From Paludibacter sp. (GTDB lineage Bacteria; Bacteroidota; Bacteroidia; Bacteroidales; Paludibacteraceae): DNA of 64,000 nt. Numbering within the stretch: the stretch's first letter is position 1; each line of letters starts with the position of its first letter. The stretch is taken from the NCBI GenBank assembly GCA_028692715.1, contig JAQUWU010000001.1:1-64000 (forward strand), given 5' to 3'. This document shows, piece by piece, positions 63,141 through 64,000 of this stretch. The translations under genes and the position numbers were made by a program. The notes beneath the pieces were generated by a model. The model did no database searches. It was given only the letters and a program-made list of their open reading frames with translations, and had not been told where the DNA came from.

Positions 63141-63165
63141 TCTCTTCTCTTTGGAGAGAGGGACT
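63141..63165. repeat. Short hairpin repeat related to 43270 and 23629
   Basis: TCTCTTCTCTTTGGAGAGAGG followed by GACTTGG, the same stem-plus-G-tail design, in the gap between B3 and the small ORF. Confidence 0.4.
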
Positions 63166-63189
63166 TGGAAAATATAATCGAACAAAAAC

Positions 63190-63372
63190 ATGGAAACAAC
63201 TAATAAAAATACTCAAAAACTTACATATAGTCCGCCTCAAATTGAGCGAATTAAACTGGACAATGATATCTCCCTTCAGTTAGAATCTGAGGCACCTCCT
63301 TTAGGTCCGGGTGAATCAATTGGAGCACTAAAGTATAACAATAACGATCCGTTTAAACAACAGCAGGTTTAA
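63190..63372 (+). CDS. Small ORF with conserved-looking ESEAPPLGPGES core
   Basis: 60 residues, cytoplasmic. A leader-like N-terminus (KLTYSPPQIERIKLDNDISL) is followed by QLESEAPPLGPGESIG and a hydrophilic tail. I recall similar small Bacteroidota peptides with the pattern LDN-ISL-LES-PP, but cannot check this. It has no signal peptide and no Cys. It could be a regulatory peptide or a peptide precursor; no modifying enzyme is visible nearby. It starts 58 bases after B3. Confidence 0.5.
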   Translation: METTNKNTQKLTYSPPQIERIKLDNDISLQLESEAPPLGPGESIGALKYNNNDPFKQQQV

Positions 63373-63491
63373 TTTCTTTTTCTATGATGCTAAAAATAAT
63401 AGTAAAAATATAAACCAGAAATTGACTCAAACTACAATTAACAAGTATATCTCAATTATTTTATTTATAAACAATTAAAAATTAATTTATT

Positions 63492-64000
63492 ATGAAAACA
63501 AAAAACTCTTTTTTTCTTCGAAACAAAATGTCTTTAGTTAAGACAGCAATTTGTTCCTTTATGTTATTAGGCACAATGCTTGTGTCAGCTCAGGGCTATC
63601 CGGCAGCTGATATTACAGACTTAACAGTTCTTGGTCACACAACTCCGTGGTCGGTTCAAACAAATCTTCAGGTAGGAAATAAACTTTTCGAAGATCGTAC
63701 TTATACAGTTGAGTCAGTTAATTCATTCTTCAAAGGTTCAACTTGGATCAGAACTGCAAATGATGCTAAGTCCTATCTAGGAAGTAATCCTTTAGCAACT
63801 TTTGTTGCTAAAAGTGCCATAGTTGTATATATTGGCCATGACCAAGGACTCACTGCCAAACCAGACTGGTTAACATCTACATGGGATGAATGTCCAAGAG
63901 GAGATAATAATGATTTTAATATGATATCGGGTGGAGGTTTAACTACATACTGGTTCTATAAAAAATCATTTTCTGCAGGAAGTACGGTTGAATTAGGAAC
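63492..64000 (+). CDS. Small T9SS-type beta-sandwich protein, copy A2, cut by the window edge
   Basis: Open from the ATG at 63492 to the last base (169 codons) with no stop. The signal peptide ends near residue 34 (LVSAQ). The sequence is plainly a paralogue of the protein at 55792: DITDLTVLGHTTPWSV, FKGSTWIRT, YIGHDQGLTAKPDWL, then ECPRGDNNDF and YKKSFSAGSTVELG. A T9SS tail is expected beyond the edge. The locus therefore continues to the right, perhaps with another beta-helix copy. Confidence 0.8.
   Translation, partial: MKTKNSFFLRNKMSLVKTAICSFMLLGTMLVSAQGYPAADITDLTVLGHTTPWSVQTNLQVGNKLFEDRTYTVESVNSFFKGSTWIRTANDAKSYLGSNPLATFVAKSAIVVYIGHDQGLTAKPDWLTSTWDECPRGDNNDFNMISGGGLTTYWFYKKSFSAGSTVELG

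Noticed and set aside
1-64000. CRISPR array, rRNA genes or prophage structural genes
   Set aside because: I saw no regularly spaced identical repeats, no rRNA-like conserved stretches and no capsid, portal or tail genes; the integrase region has only replication-type neighbours.

Overview
The window is AT-rich Bacteroidota DNA, most likely from the Bacteroidales or Marinilabiliales. Three things point there: SusC/SusD and ECF-sigma/FecR genes, promoters of the TTTG-N19-TAnnTTTG type, and at least a dozen secreted proteins ending in a type IX secretion (T9SS, Por) sorting domain. A T9SS-using plant-polysaccharide degrader is the best description; no species can be named from sequence alone.

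Layout. (1) Positions 1-23449, nearly all minus strand, form a pectin-degradation block. It holds four PL1-type pectate lyases, a CE8 pectin methylesterase, a GH105 unsaturated galacturonyl hydrolase, a GH140-like (apiosidase-like) protein, a GH3 enzyme, two tandem DUF1593 nucleoside-hydrolase-like proteins, an aldo/keto reductase and a T9SS protein of unknown role. The lyases share a catalytic core but carry different accessory modules. The first lyase has lost the end of its sorting domain where unrelated, possibly insertion-sequence, DNA begins. (2) 24200-31278 begins with a frameshifted secreted GATase-like gene. It continues with a minus-strand operon of split transketolase, FGGY kinase, L-fucose-isomerase-family isomerase and GRP-type sugar transporter. 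This set matches the logic of the D-apiose to D-apulose to D-apulose-4-phosphate transketolase route and fits the GH140-like gene upstream. (3) 32038-37578 encodes an RND efflux system (adaptor, pump, TolC). (4) 37801-44170 is the end of an integrated element: the 3' half of a tRNA-Pro(GGG) as attachment-site remnant, a tyrosine recombinase lacking the usual first catalytic arginine, two HTH proteins, a DUF3987 ATPase and a primase-like zinc protein, with two clusters of short iteron-like repeats. The far end of the element is not in the window. (5) 44266-64000 is a second polysaccharide-type locus on the plus strand: ECF sigma, two FecR anti-sigmas, SusC, SusD, a 1044-residue glycosidase-like protein of no family I recognise, and a tandem array of T9SS right-handed beta-helix proteins flanked by two copies of a small beta-sandwich protein. 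It runs off the right edge.

How it fits together. Block 1 would demethylate pectin, cleave it by beta-elimination and finish the oligosaccharides; the GH140-like enzyme could release apiose for the operon in block 2. Block 5 looks like a separately regulated, sigma/anti-sigma-controlled uptake system whose enzymes are not recognisable CAZymes, so it is the best candidate for something undescribed. Two single-base frameshifts (a G9 run at 14548-14556 and near 25092) either mark phase variation or decay, or are assembly errors.
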